Assembly: GCF_014651775.1 (NCBI RefSeq)
Contig: NZ_BMXN01000002.1
Coordinates: forward strand, 246,649-310,648
Length of the DNA: 64,000 nt
Reading direction: 5' to 3'
Source of the DNA: Vreelandella hamiltonii
GTDB taxonomy: Bacteria > Pseudomonadota > Gammaproteobacteria > Pseudomonadales > Halomonadaceae
The notes beneath the pieces were generated by a model. The model was given only the letters and a program-made list of their open reading frames with translations. It made no database searches and was not told the DNA's origin. Both the position numbers and the translations under genes were made by a program. Each line of letters opens with the position of its first letter. Within the stretch, counting starts at the first letter, position 1. Below, piece after piece: positions 8,788 through 19,000 of this stretch.

Positions 8788-9426
8788 ATGCGTCTGGAGA
8801 GTCTTTTGAGCCTGTGCCTGCAAGCCCGACAACTGGCCTGTGAACGCGATGATCGTTGGCTGTTTGAAGGACTTGACCTCGACATCAAGGGCGGCGAGAT
8901 CGTCCGCGTCGAAGGCCCCAACGGCAGTGGTAAAACCACGTTGTTGAAGATTCTCTCCGGCCAACTGACCGACTACCGTGGCGAGCTATTCTGGAACGGT
9001 GCCCCCATGCACCAGACCCGTGAACATTTTCTCGCAAACCTACTCTATCTAGGGCATGCCCCCGGCGTTAAAGCGGGTCTCACGCCGTTGGAAAATCTGG
9101 CGTGGTATCAAGCGCTCAATGGCGAAAAAGGCAGCGATAAACAGCGCGAACAAGCGCTGTCCGAGGTTGGCCTTGCGGGCTTTGAAGATGTCCCGGCAGG
9201 GCAGCTTTCCGCTGGTCAGCAGCGCCGTATTGCCCTGGCCAGGCTGACGCTGACGCCGCGCGCGCTATGGGTCCTGGATGAGCCTTTCACGGCGATTGAC
9301 CGCCACGGTGTCATGGCGTTGGAAGCGCAGCTGGTCGCACATGCCCAGTCTGGCGGCTGTGTCCTGGTGACGACCCACCATGCACTGACCGAATCATCGG
9401 TGCTGAGACGTATTCAGCTGGGGTAA
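8788..9426 (+). CDS. ccmA: Heme exporter ATP-binding protein CcmA
   Basis: The ATPase of the CcmABCD complex that releases heme-bound CcmE during cytochrome c maturation. The 212-residue protein has Walker A GPNGSGKTT at residues 43–51, the ABC signature LSAGQQRR and Walker B LWVLDEPF, with the short linker regions typical of CcmA. I take the ATG at 8788, which gives normal CcmA length; an upstream in-frame start at 8710 adds sequence with no family match. First gene of a nine-gene operon with short gaps or overlaps. Confidence 0.93.
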   Translation: MRLESLLSLCLQARQLACERDDRWLFEGLDLDIKGGEIVRVEGPNGSGKTTLLKILSGQLTDYRGELFWNGAPMHQTREHFLANLLYLGHAPGVKAGLTPLENLAWYQALNGEKGSDKQREQALSEVGLAGFEDVPAGQLSAGQQRRIALARLTLTPRALWVLDEPFTAIDRHGVMALEAQLVAHAQSGGCVLVTTHHALTESSVLRRIQLG

Positions 9427-9439
9427 AAAGGAGTCAGCG

Positions 9440-10189
9440 TTGCAACGTTCACACGCCCTATCTTCACATGCCCTGTCGAGTGCTCCTGAGGTGGTTCTGC
9501 ATACACCGCAGGGGGGGCTTGGAGTGGCCATTCATGCCACGCTCAAGCGCGACCTGACGCTGATGCTGCGGCGCAAGGGTGAGGTGCTCAATCCGCTGGT
9601 GTTTTTTGCACTGGTCATCACGCTGTTTCCCATTGGCATTTCGCCTGACCCTGTCTTGCTGGCCAGCATCGCGCCAGGACTGCTGTGGGTAGCGGCGCTG
9701 CTGGCGGCCCTGCTGTCGCTGGATAGCCTGTTTCGCAGCGATTACGAAGACGGCAGCCTGGAGCAGCTGCTGCTGGCCCCCCAGCCGCTGGCGGCGCTGG
9801 GGCTTGCCAAGGTGGCCGTGCACTGGCTGTTGACCGGGCTGCCGCTGGCGCTGATGGCGCCGGTGCTGGGCATCATGCTGTCGCTGCCAGCAGGCAGCTA
9901 CGGGGTGCTGGCGCTGTCGTTGGCGCTGGGCACCGCGAGCCTGAGCCTGATAGGGGCCATTGGCGCAGCGCTGACCGTGGGGCTGGCCAAGGGCGGGGTA
10001 CTGCTCTCCCTGCTGGTACTGCCGCTGTATATCCCGGTTCTGATTTTTGGGGCAGGCGCGGTGCAGGCCGCCATTCTGGGCGATGGGATGGCCGCTCACC
10101 TGGCCATACTGGGAGCGCTGCTGGCGGTGTCGCTCATGCTGGCACCCTGGGCGATTGCCGCGTCGCTACGCATCAGCATTAACGGTTAA
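9440..10189 (+). CDS. ccmB: Heme exporter membrane subunit CcmB
   Basis: A polytopic permease partner of CcmA in the inner membrane. The 249-residue protein has about six transmembrane helices and begins its core with [22 protein letters not shown], the conserved CcmB start. The TTG at 9440 is favoured by an AGGAG site seven bases upstream and gives about 25 extra N-terminal residues compared with common CcmB; a GTG at 9524 would give the usual length. Follows ccmA by 13 bases. Confidence 0.92.
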   Translation: MQRSHALSSHALSSAPEVVLHTPQGGLGVAIHATLKRDLTLMLRRKGEVLNPLVFFALVITLFPIGISPDPVLLASIAPGLLWVAALLAALLSLDSLFRSDYEDGSLEQLLLAPQPLAALGLAKVAVHWLLTGLPLALMAPVLGIMLSLPAGSYGVLALSLALGTASLSLIGAIGAALTVGLAKGGVLLSLLVLPLYIPVLIFGAGAVQAAILGDGMAAHLAILGALLAVSLMLAPWAIAASLRISING

Positions 10190-10203
10190 AGGATGGGAAA
10201 ACC

Positions 10204-10947
10204 ATGTGGGGCTTTATAAACAAACTGCGATCTCCCAAGTGGTTTTATGCGATCAGTGCCAAGCTGCAACCCTGGTTCTGGGTGTCAGCCGCGCTGTTGC
10301 TGGCCGTGGGCACCGTATGGGGGCTGGTGTTCGCACCCGCCGACTACCAGCAGGGCAACAGTTTTCGCATCATCTACGTGCATGTGCCTGCTGCGTTTCT
10401 GGCCCAGTCCATCTTTGTCTCCATGGCCATTTCCGGGCTGGTGTTCATGGTCTGGAAAATCAAGGTCGTCGACATGCTGGCCACCGTGATTGCCCCGCTG
10501 GGCGCCGCCATGACCTTCATCGCGCTGTTTTCGGGCGCCGTCTGGGGCGTGCCCACCTGGGGCACCTGGTGGATGTGGGATGCTCGGCTCACCTCGATGC
10601 TGATCCTGCTGTTCCTCTATCTGGGGGTCATCGCTCTGCGTGGCGCCTTCACCAGTCGTGACAGCGGGTCGCGGGCGGCTTCCGTGCTGGCCATGGTGGG
10701 CGTCATCAATATCCCGATCATCAAGTACTCCGTCGATTGGTGGTACACCCTGCACCAGCCGGCCACGTTCACCATCACCGGGCGCGCGGCCATGCCGATG
10801 GAAATGTGGGCGCCGCTGCTGATCATGGTGCTGGGCTTCTACAGCTTTTTTATTGCGCTTGCCTTGATGCGTACCCGCAGTGAAATTCTGCGCAGGGAAG
10901 CCAACAAGCGCTGGGTGCGTGAACTCGCCGAGGAGGTGGGCCAATGA
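10204..10947 (+). CDS. ccmC: Heme handling protein CcmC
   Basis: The inner-membrane protein that loads heme onto CcmE. The 247-residue product has six predicted transmembrane segments and the heme-binding tryptophan-rich WWD motif [13 protein letters not shown] near residue 120, flanked by conserved histidines ([10 protein letters not shown] near 62 and WWYTLHQP near 180). It ends in an ATGA overlap with ccmD, implying translational coupling. Confidence 0.95.
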   Translation: MWGFINKLRSPKWFYAISAKLQPWFWVSAALLLAVGTVWGLVFAPADYQQGNSFRIIYVHVPAAFLAQSIFVSMAISGLVFMVWKIKVVDMLATVIAPLGAAMTFIALFSGAVWGVPTWGTWWMWDARLTSMLILLFLYLGVIALRGAFTSRDSGSRAASVLAMVGVINIPIIKYSVDWWYTLHQPATFTITGRAAMPMEMWAPLLIMVLGFYSFFIALALMRTRSEILRREANKRWVRELAEEVGQ

Positions 10948-11198
10948 CCTTTGCCTCGCTGAACGAATTCTTTGCCATGGGCGGCCACGGTCTCTATGTA
11001 TGGGCTGCCTGGGGCGTAACTGCGCTTCTGATGTTGGGGATCCTGCTGCACGCTCGCCTGGAGCGGCGGCAGTTGATCAAGGTCGTCAAACGCCGCATGC
11101 GTCGTGAAAAGGCGCAGCGCACGGCTTCCCCCTATAGCGCTACGCCTGCGCAGAACCCGGTTAACTCTGCTCAAGGGGATGTTCGCAATGACGCCTAA
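10944..11198 (+). CDS. ccmD: Heme exporter accessory protein CcmD
   Basis: A small single-span protein that stabilises the CcmABC–CcmE complex. The 84 residues include one transmembrane helix (about 18–37, [18 protein letters not shown]) preceded by the [12 protein letters not shown] motif seen in many CcmD proteins, then a basic cytoplasmic tail. Its start overlaps the ccmC stop and its end overlaps the ccmE start. The tail is longer than in many homologues. Confidence 0.88.
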   Translation: MTFASLNEFFAMGGHGLYVWAAWGVTALLMLGILLHARLERRQLIKVVKRRMRREKAQRTASPYSATPAQNPVNSAQGDVRNDA

Positions 11199-11697
11199 AC
11201 GCAAGCAAAAGCTGTTTATCTTTCTGGGACTGGTCTCGCTGACCGCCATCGCCGTGGGGCTTACGCTGTATGCGCTGCGCGCCAACATCAATCTGTTCTT
11301 CAGCCCGGTACAGATCGCCCAGGGAGATGCTCCTCTGGATCGCCAGATTCGTGCCGGTGGCATGGTCAGAGAAGGCTCGGTACTGCGTGACCCCGACAGC
11401 CTCGACGTAGCGTTCACGGTGACCGACTACGTGGACGACGTCGAGGTCTACTACAGCGGCATCCTGCCCGACCTGTTCCGTGAAGGGCAGGGCGTGGTGG
11501 TGGTGGGCCAGCTGCAGGCCGATGGCCGACTCTACGCCGATAAAGTGCTGGCGCGTCACGACGAAAACTACATGCCGCCGGAAGTCGCCCAGGCACTGGA
11601 AGAGGCTGGCTACTCGCCCGCTGATTTCCAGGCCAAGGCCGCCGAAGTGGGTAAGCGCCTGGAGCAGCAGGGCGTTCCACAAGCAAGCGATTACTAA
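11188..11697 (+). CDS. ccmE: Periplasmic heme chaperone CcmE
   Basis: CcmE covalently binds heme in the periplasm and passes it to the CcmF/H ligase. The 169-residue protein has a basic N terminus, a transmembrane anchor (about residues 9–28) and a beta-barrel domain. The heme-binding His is in the conserved HDENYMPPE motif near residue 126. I chose the ATG at 11188, nine bases after AAGGGG and overlapping the end of ccmD; the longer frame from 11104 is an artefact of the overlap. Sequence and place in the operon agree. Confidence 0.95.
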   Translation: MTPKRKQKLFIFLGLVSLTAIAVGLTLYALRANINLFFSPVQIAQGDAPLDRQIRAGGMVREGSVLRDPDSLDVAFTVTDYVDDVEVYYSGILPDLFREGQGVVVVGQLQADGRLYADKVLARHDENYMPPEVAQALEEAGYSPADFQAKAAEVGKRLEQQGVPQASDY

Positions 11698-11755
11698 CGG
11701 CTTACCCCTGCACCATTCGGTAATGCCTAATGCCTAATGCCAATGCGGAGCGCTC

Positions 11756-13762
11756 ATGCTGATTAAAATGATTCCTGAAATTGGCCACTTTGCGCTGGTC
11801 ATCGCGCTATTGATGGCGATCGTGCAGGCCGTGATGCCACTGCTGGGAGCCGCCACCCGCCGCCCCCTCTGGATGGCCTATGGCTACCCCATGGCAACCG
11901 GCCAGTTCCTGTTCGTGGCCATTGCCTACCTGTGCTTGACCACCAGCTACATGCTGGATGATTTCAGCGTGGCCAACGTGGCCAACAACTCCAACTCCCT
12001 GCTGCCCTGGTACTACAAGTTCAGCGCCGTCTGGGGCAACCATGAAGGTTCGGTCCTGCTCTGGAGCCTGATGCTGGCAGGCTGGGGCTATGCGGCCTCG
12101 GTGTTCTCCAAGGAGTTGCCTCGAGACATGGTGGCCCGGGTGCAGAGCGTCATGGGCATGGTGTGTGTCGGCTTCCTGCTGTTCATCCTGATGACCTCCA
12201 ACCCTTTCGAGCGGCTGCTGCCCAACATGCCCGCCGACGGCGCTGACCTGAATCCGCTGCTGCAGGACTTCGGGCTGATCGTCCACCCGCCGATGCTCTA
12301 CATGGGCTACGTGGGCTTCTCGGTGGTGTTTGCGTTTGCCATTGCGGCGCTGCTGGGTGGCCGCCTGGATGCTGCCTGGACCCGCTGGGCGCGCCCCTGG
12401 ACCAACATTGCCTGGGCGTTTCTGACCGTGGGTATCGCGCTGGGTAGCTGGTGGGCCTACTACGAGCTTGGCTGGGGCGGCTGGTGGTTCTGGGACCCGG
12501 TGGAGAACGCTTCGCTGCTGCCTTGGCTGACGGGCACGGCGCTGGTGCACTCGCTGGCGGTGACCGAGAAGCGCGGCTCGTTCAAGAGCTGGACCGTACT
12601 GCTGGCCATCTCGACTTTCTCGCTCTCCTTGCTGGGTACGTTCCTGGTACGTTCGGGCGTGCTCACCTCGGTCCACGCGTTTGCCAACGACCCGTCCCGT
12701 GGCTTTTTCATCCTGATGCTGCTGGCCATCACGGTCACCCTGTCGCTGCTGGTATTTGCCCTGCGTGCTCCGCGGGTCAGCCACAAGGTGGGCTTCAACT
12801 GGCTCTCTCGTGACTCCTTGCTGCTGATCAACAATGTCCTGCTGGTCATCATGACCGTGACGGTACTGCTGGGCACCGTGTATCCGCTGATTCTGGATTC
12901 GCTGGGGCTGGGCAAGATCAGCGTCGGGCCTCCCTACTTCAATGCCCTGTTCGTTCCGCTGACCGTGGTGATGTGTATCTTCATGGGCCTTGGCCCGCTG
13001 GCCCGCTGGAAGAGCATGAGCGGCAAGGAACTGTGGCGCAAACTGTGGCTGGCGGGCGCTGCTTCGCTGGCGCTGGGCATCGCCATGCCGCTGGTGTATG
13101 GCCGTGAATGGAACCTGTGGGTAGCGCTGGGCATCATTTCGGCGCTGTGGATCGTGCTGCCCATGGTGCGCGACCTGTTCGACAAGACACGCCACGCCAG
13201 TTCGTTCGTGGCGGGCCTGCGCAAGCTGTCGCTCTCCTATTGGGGCATGGTGCTGGGCCACCTGGGCGTGGCGGTCACCATCGTGGGCGTGGCCGTGGTG
13301 TCGAACTACAACATCGAGCGTAACGTGCGCATGTCGCCGGGTACGACGGTGGAAGTTGCCGGATACCAGTTCACCATGACCGAACTGACCAATCGTCGTG
13401 GCCCCAACTTCCTGGCGGATACCTCGATCATTCAGGTTCAGCGCGGTGAAGAAGGACGCAGCTTCGTCATGCGACCGGAAAAACGCCTCTACCTGGCCAC
13501 CGGCATGCCCATGACCCAGGTAGCGCTGCGCCCCGGTTTTTTCCGTGACCTCTACGTGGCCATGGGCGAAGACCTGGGCGATGGCAGCTACGCCATGCGC
13601 GTGCAATACAAGCCCTTCGTGCGTTGGCTATGGTTGGGTGGCCTGCTCATGGCCTTCGGCGGCATCTTGGCCGTAGCGGATAAGCGCTACCGCCGCGCAG
13701 CCGCGCGCCAACCTGCATCCTCACGTAGTGATCAATCTCCGTCACAGGAGGCCACGGTATGA
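11756..13762 (+). CDS. ccmF: Cytochrome c heme lyase subunit CcmF
   Basis: The large membrane protein that, with CcmH, attaches heme to CxxCH motifs of apocytochromes. The 668-residue protein has many transmembrane helices, the WWD motif WGGWWFWDPVENASLLPWL near residue 240, the conserved HP pair in IVHPPMLYMGYVG near 175 and a periplasmic C-terminal domain before a last helix. Length is normal. Overlaps ccmG by four bases (ATGA). Confidence 0.96.
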   Translation: MLIKMIPEIGHFALVIALLMAIVQAVMPLLGAATRRPLWMAYGYPMATGQFLFVAIAYLCLTTSYMLDDFSVANVANNSNSLLPWYYKFSAVWGNHEGSVLLWSLMLAGWGYAASVFSKELPRDMVARVQSVMGMVCVGFLLFILMTSNPFERLLPNMPADGADLNPLLQDFGLIVHPPMLYMGYVGFSVVFAFAIAALLGGRLDAAWTRWARPWTNIAWAFLTVGIALGSWWAYYELGWGGWWFWDPVENASLLPWLTGTALVHSLAVTEKRGSFKSWTVLLAISTFSLSLLGTFLVRSGVLTSVHAFANDPSRGFFILMLLAITVTLSLLVFALRAPRVSHKVGFNWLSRDSLLLINNVLLVIMTVTVLLGTVYPLILDSLGLGKISVGPPYFNALFVPLTVVMCIFMGLGPLARWKSMSGKELWRKLWLAGAASLALGIAMPLVYGREWNLWVALGIISALWIVLPMVRDLFDKTRHASSFVAGLRKLSLSYWGMVLGHLGVAVTIVGVAVVSNYNIERNVRMSPGTTVEVAGYQFTMTELTNRRGPNFLADTSIIQVQRGEEGRSFVMRPEKRLYLATGMPMTQVALRPGFFRDLYVAMGEDLGDGSYAMRVQYKPFVRWLWLGGLLMAFGGILAVADKRYRRAAARQPASSRSDQSPSQEATV

Positions 13763-14286
13763 CACGCCGCCTGCTGCTGCTTCTTTTACCCATCGGTTTT
13801 GTGGGCATCGCGCTGTTTCTCTATCAAGGGTTGGGGCAGGACCCTTCCCAGCGGGATTCGGCCCTCATGGCGCGGGAGTTTCCCGAGTTTCAGGCCACTA
13901 CCTTGCGTGACGCCGAACGCCAGGTAGACCAGTCGCTGCTCACCGGCGAAGTGACGCTGGTCAACGTCTGGGGCGAGTGGTGCCCGGCCTGCAAACAGGA
14001 GATGCCGCAGCTGCTGTCACTGGCGGATCAGGGTATCCGCATGGTGGGCATCAACTATCGGGATACCCGCGAGAAAGGCCTGGAGTTTTTGACCGAATTC
14101 GGCGACCCCTTCGAGATCAACATCTTTGACCCGGATGGCAGCCTCGGTTTCGACCTGGGCGTGTACGGCGCGCCGGAAACCTTTCTGGTGGATGCCGAGG
14201 GCGTGATTCGCTATCACCACAAGGGCTATGTCTCCCCGGAAGATGTCCGTGACCGTATCCTGCCGGAGGTAGAAAAATGGCGATAA
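13759..14286 (+). CDS. ccmG: Thiol:disulfide oxidoreductase CcmG/DsbE
   Basis: A membrane-anchored thioredoxin that keeps apocytochrome c or CcmH cysteines reduced. The 175-residue protein has an N-terminal anchor (residues about 5–22), then a thioredoxin fold with the active site WCPAC in VNVWGEWCPACKQEMP near residue 74 and the acidic GVYGAPETFLVD segment with the cis-proline near 133. It overlaps ccmF and ccmH by a few bases on either side. Confidence 0.95.
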   Translation: MTRRLLLLLLPIGFVGIALFLYQGLGQDPSQRDSALMAREFPEFQATTLRDAERQVDQSLLTGEVTLVNVWGEWCPACKQEMPQLLSLADQGIRMVGINYRDTREKGLEFLTEFGDPFEINIFDPDGSLGFDLGVYGAPETFLVDAEGVIRYHHKGYVSPEDVRDRILPEVEKWR

Positions 14287-14747
14287 TTCGTTGGATAGTG
14301 ACGGCCATGCTGCTGGCCACCGCCGGTAGCGTCATGGCAGGCGGAATCGAAGTGCGCGAGTTCGATGATCCGGTACTGGAGAAGCGCTACCGCGACCTGA
14401 CCGCCTCCATGCGCTGCCCGCTGTGTGAAAACCAGGCCATCGACGACTCCGATGCGCCCATTTCGGCGGACATGCGCGAGCGCGTCTACGTGCTGCTGAA
14501 CGAAGGCTACGCCGATATCGAAATCATCAACCACATGGTGCAGCGTTTCGGTGACTACATTCTCTACAACCCGCGTCTGGAGAACCGCACCTATCTGCTG
14601 TGGGGGTTGCCCATCGTTCTGGTGTTGATTGGCCTGGTGGTCGTCATCATGGTGGTGCGTGCCCGCCGCAACGCCTCTGCCAAGGCCCTGAGCGCAGAAG
14701 AACGCGCCCGCCTGAATGCCCTGATTAACCGCGAGAGGTCGTCATGA
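14277..14747 (+). CDS. ccmH: Cytochrome c maturation protein CcmH
   Basis: The redox part of the heme ligase. The 156-residue protein has an N-terminal signal sequence (cleaved after about residue 20), the reactive MRCPLCENQAI motif near residue 43, and a C-terminal transmembrane helix (about 103–125). The TPR portion found fused in E. coli CcmH is a separate gene here (ccmI), the usual arrangement in Pseudomonas and Halomonas. Confidence 0.95.
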   Translation: MAIIRWIVTAMLLATAGSVMAGGIEVREFDDPVLEKRYRDLTASMRCPLCENQAIDDSDAPISADMRERVYVLLNEGYADIEIINHMVQRFGDYILYNPRLENRTYLLWGLPIVLVLIGLVVVIMVVRARRNASAKALSAEERARLNALINRERSS

Positions 14748-15991
14748 CACCGGTCTGGATTGCGATTGCTTTACTGCTGATACCTGCGCTGTGGCTGCTG
14801 GTGGCACCCATGCGCGGCGCTCGCACGCTGCGTGACCAGTTGGAAACCTTCGAGGCCAACGACACCACGGCCGAGCAGAACGTGGCGATTTTTCAGCGCC
14901 GTCTGGCCTCGCTGGAGGCCGCCCGGGATCGGGGAGACATCGACGACGCACGCTACCAGGAAGATCGCCTGGAACTGGAGCGCAGCCTGCTGGAAGACAC
15001 CGTCGACGAGACCCGTCGGCCGCTGAAATCAGCCAGTGCTGGCCGCTTGATGGTGCCGCTGGTGATGGTGGCCGTGGTCGGTGCCAGCACGTTCTGGTAC
15101 CAGCAGTATGGTGCCGAAGGTGACCTGACGCTGTACGCCATCCAGCAGGAAGTGCGTCAGCACCCTGAAGGCTCGCTGAGCATGTTCACCGAGCGGATGG
15201 AAGCCGAAGCCGAGCGCCAGCCCAACAACCCCAACGTGTGGAGCGCGCTGTTTCCCATTTATCGCGACACTGGCCAGCCCGAGAAGGCCGAGGAAGCGCT
15301 GGAGCGTTTGCTGGCCATCGAAGGGCGTATCCCGCCCCTGCTGGCGCAAATGGCACAGCTGCAGTTCTTCATGGCCGAGCGTCAGTTGACGCCGGAAGTA
15401 CAGGCGCTGGTAGACGAGACGCTGGAGCTAGACCCGCGCCAGCCCACGGTACTCGGCCTGCTGGGCATTCACGCCTTCGATAGTGGCGATTACGAAACGG
15501 CCATCGACCGCTGGCGCCGGGCCGTGGCCAACATCGAAAATCCGGAAACGACGGCCTCCCTGCGCGACGGTATCCGTGTGGCTCAGGAGCGGATGGGTGT
15601 CGTACCGGAAAATGCTGATGCTGCGGCCGCACAAAGCCAGGGAATTCGGGTGAATGTTTCGCTGGACGCCGAGCTGGAAGGCAGCGTCAGTGACGACGCC
15701 ACGGTGTTCATCACCGCCCGTGACATGGACGGTGAGCTACCGCCCCTGGCGGTGATTCGTGCCCAGGTTTCAGAGCTGCCGATGACGGTAGTGCTGGACG
15801 ATGCGGCGGCGATGTCGGCGGATGCCCAGATCTCACAGGTGCGTGAAGCGCGCCTGATGGTGCGTGTGTCGCCTTCGGGTCAGGCCACGCCGCAACCCGG
15901 GGACCTGTTCGGTGACCTGGAGAGTGTCACGGTAGGCCCGATCACGGACGATGAAGCGGCCGAGGTGGTCATCAACCGCGTTTTTGAGTAA
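14744..15991 (+). CDS. ccmI: Cytochrome c maturation protein CcmI (TPR protein)
   Basis: The apocytochrome chaperone of the ligase complex. The 415-residue protein starts with a membrane segment, a cytoplasmic coiled stretch (about 25–100), a second transmembrane helix (RLMVPLVMVAVVGASTFWYQQY near 105), then periplasmic TPR repeats (about 125–290) and a C-terminal beta-rich domain of the kind that binds apocytochrome in other CcmI proteins. Overlaps ccmH by ATGA and ends the ccm operon. Confidence 0.92.
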   Translation: MTPVWIAIALLLIPALWLLVAPMRGARTLRDQLETFEANDTTAEQNVAIFQRRLASLEAARDRGDIDDARYQEDRLELERSLLEDTVDETRRPLKSASAGRLMVPLVMVAVVGASTFWYQQYGAEGDLTLYAIQQEVRQHPEGSLSMFTERMEAEAERQPNNPNVWSALFPIYRDTGQPEKAEEALERLLAIEGRIPPLLAQMAQLQFFMAERQLTPEVQALVDETLELDPRQPTVLGLLGIHAFDSGDYETAIDRWRRAVANIENPETTASLRDGIRVAQERMGVVPENADAAAAQSQGIRVNVSLDAELEGSVSDDATVFITARDMDGELPPLAVIRAQVSELPMTVVLDDAAAMSADAQISQVREARLMVRVSPSGQATPQPGDLFGDLESVTVGPITDDEAAEVVINRVFE

Positions 15992-16024
15992 CCTCCGCGA
16001 CTTTCGCTGCAGGAAAGGATCACA

Positions 16025-19000
16025 ATGCGCTTAACCTCCATTCGTCTTGTCGGGTTCAAGTCCTTTGTCGATCCGGTCACCGTACCCTTCGATGGCAACA
16101 TGACCGCCATCGTGGGGCCCAACGGGTGCGGCAAGTCCAATATCATCGACGCCGTGCGCTGGGTCATGGGCGAGTCGTCTGCCAAGACCTTGCGCGGCGA
16201 ATCCATGGCCGACGTGATCTTCAACGGCTCGACGGGGCGCAAGCCCGTCGGGCAGGCCTCTATCGAACTCAAGTTCGACAACCGCGACGGTGGCATGGGC
16301 GGTGTCTATGCCCAGTACGCTGAAATTGCCGTCAAGCGCCTGGTCACCCGAGACGGGCAGTCCAACTACTTCTTCAACGGCCAGAAGTGCCGCCGCCGGG
16401 ACATCGCCGACCTGTTCATGGGTACCGGCCTTGGCCCGCGTTCGTATGCCATCATCGGCCAGGGCATGATTTCGCGGCTCATCGAAGCGCGCCCCGACGA
16501 CCTGCGTGCCACCCTCGAAGAGGCCGCCGGTATCTCCAAGTACAAGGAGCGCCGCCGGGAAACCGAAAACCGCATGCGCCGCACCCAGGAGAACCTGGAG
16601 CGCCTGGACGACATCCGCGACGAGCTGGACAAGCAGCTGGAGCGCCTCAAACGCCAGGCCGAAGCTGCCAAACGCTACCAGGAGCTCAAACAGCAAGAGT
16701 ACCGCTTAAAAGGCGAGTTGGCGCTGCTGCGCGGCCGCACCCTGCGGGCCGAACAGTCTCACCAAGAGAGCCGTGTCCGCGAGCTGGAAATTGCCGTCGA
16801 GAAAGACGTGTTTGGCGTGCGTCAGTGCGAAACCCGCCTGGAGCAAGCCCGCGAACAGCACGACGAGCTGGCCGACGTGCTGGACCGCCACCAGCAGCAG
16901 TTTTATGAAACCACCACGCGCATTGCCCGCTTAGAGCAGGACCAAGCCCACCGCCGCAGCCGCGAAGCGCAGCTGGCTAACGACATTGCCACCGCCCGAC
17001 GGGATCTCGACGAGCAGCGCCAGGTCAGCGAGGGCGACCAAGAGCGGCTCGCGGTGATCGACGAGCGCTTTGAGGAGCTGCTGCCCGAGCACGAAGCGCT
17101 GGAAGAGCAGCTCGAAATGCTCGAACAGACCCTGGCCGACGCAACGCCAGCGCTGGAGGCCGCCGAGCAGCAGTGGAGCGATGCCGAGAATCGCTGGCGC
17201 GAAGCCAGCCGCGATGCCGACCGCCGCCAGGATCAGCTGCGTGATCTGGAGCAGCGAATTGCCCGCCTCCAGGCCCAAGGCCAGCGCCGCCGCCAACAGC
17301 GCGGCGAGCTGGCCGACATGGCCGCCTTGCGCCAGGAGCACGCCGAGCATCACGCTCGCTTGGCCGAGGCCGACCAGCGCGCCGCCACGTTCCAGAGCCA
17401 GCGCGAGCAGTGGCAGCAGCGCTTCAGCGATGCCAAGGCGGCTTATCAGCAAGCCCAGGAAGCGCGAGACCAGCAGCGTCAGGCGCTCAGCCAGCAGCAG
17501 GGCGAGCTGGCATCGCTGCAAGCATTGATCGATGCCGCTCTGGCGGACCACGACCCTCAATCCAGCGAGGCGCTGGCAGCACATGGCTTGGCCGAGGCGC
17601 CGCGGCTGGGCGAGGCCATCGACGTGTCGGCGGGCTGGGAACGAGTGATTTCCTGGCTGTTGGCCCCCTGGCTCAACGCGCGGCTGGTGGCCACCCAACA
17701 GCTGCAGGCGCTACCCGAAGCACTGGCCACCGACTGGTGCCTGATCGACCAGGCGCTGCCCGCCGGGCTGCCCAATACGGGCCAGCGGCTGCACGCACTG
17801 GTCACCGGGGCGGGGGCCTTGAGCGAGTGGTTGGCGAGCATTCACTTCGTCGACAGCGCGGATGACATTGAGGCGCTGCTGCCCAGCCTGGCCAAGGGTG
17901 AAAGCGTGGTCAGCCGCGATGGTGTCTGGCGTGGGCGGGGGTGGCTGCATCAGCAGGCCAACGGCGAAGGCGTGGATGCCCTGCTGGTGACCCGCCGCCG
18001 CTTCACCGAGCTTGCCGAGCAGCGCGCCCAGGCCGAAGAGGCGCTGGCGCTGCTCGATGCGCAGTGCGACACGGCCAGCGAGGCGCTGGACGCGCTGGAG
18101 GAGCAGCGTGAGCAGCAGGCCGAGCAGGAGCGTGATCACGCCAGCGCCCGCCAACAGCTGGCCATCCAGGAGCAGCGCCTGGCCCAGCGGCTGGAGCATC
18201 TGCAAGGCCGTGCCGCCGAGCTGGACGATGAGCTGGCCCAGCTGCAAGAGGATGAGGCGGAGTTAACGCTTACTTTGGAAGAGCAGCGCGCCCGCTGGCA
18301 TACCGCCATGGAGCAGCTGGAAGCCGCCTCCGAAGCCCGAGAAACCAGCGCCGAGCAGCGCCATCAACAGCGTGAGCAGCGCGAGCGGCTCAATCAGCAG
18401 CACGCCCCGCTCAAGGCACGGCAACAGGCGCTGGCGCTAGAGCGGGAAAGGTTGAAGGCCGAGCGTGACAGCCTTCAAGCCCAGCAGGCCCGCTCCAGCG
18501 ATAGCGAGGCGCGGCTGACCCTGCGCATTGCCGAGCTGGAAGAGTCGCGGGAAATGCTGGTAGAGCCGGATGAACTCGCCAGCGAAGAGCTGGAAGAGCT
18601 GCTGCATCAGCGCGAGCAGCAGGAGCGCCGCCTGAACGAGACGCGCCAGCAGGCCCAGGCCCTGGCCGAGCAGCTGCGCAATGACGAGCTGGCTCGCCAA
18701 CAGCACGAGCGCAATCTGGAGCAGAGCCGCGAACAGCTACAGCAGCGGCGCATGGATGTGCAAGCGCTGGCGCTCAAGGCGGCCACCCAGGACGAGCAGC
18801 TGGCGGAACTGGGGCACAATGCCGATGAACTGGCCGAGACGCTGCCCCAGGACGCCAGCGAACCCACCTGGCAGGAGCGGCTGGAGAATACCTCCGAGAA
18901 GATTCGTCGCCTGGGCGCCATCAACCTGGCGGCCATCGAAGAGTATGACCAGCAGGCGGAGCGGCGCAACTACCTGGAAGCCCAGCATGCAGAGCTCAGC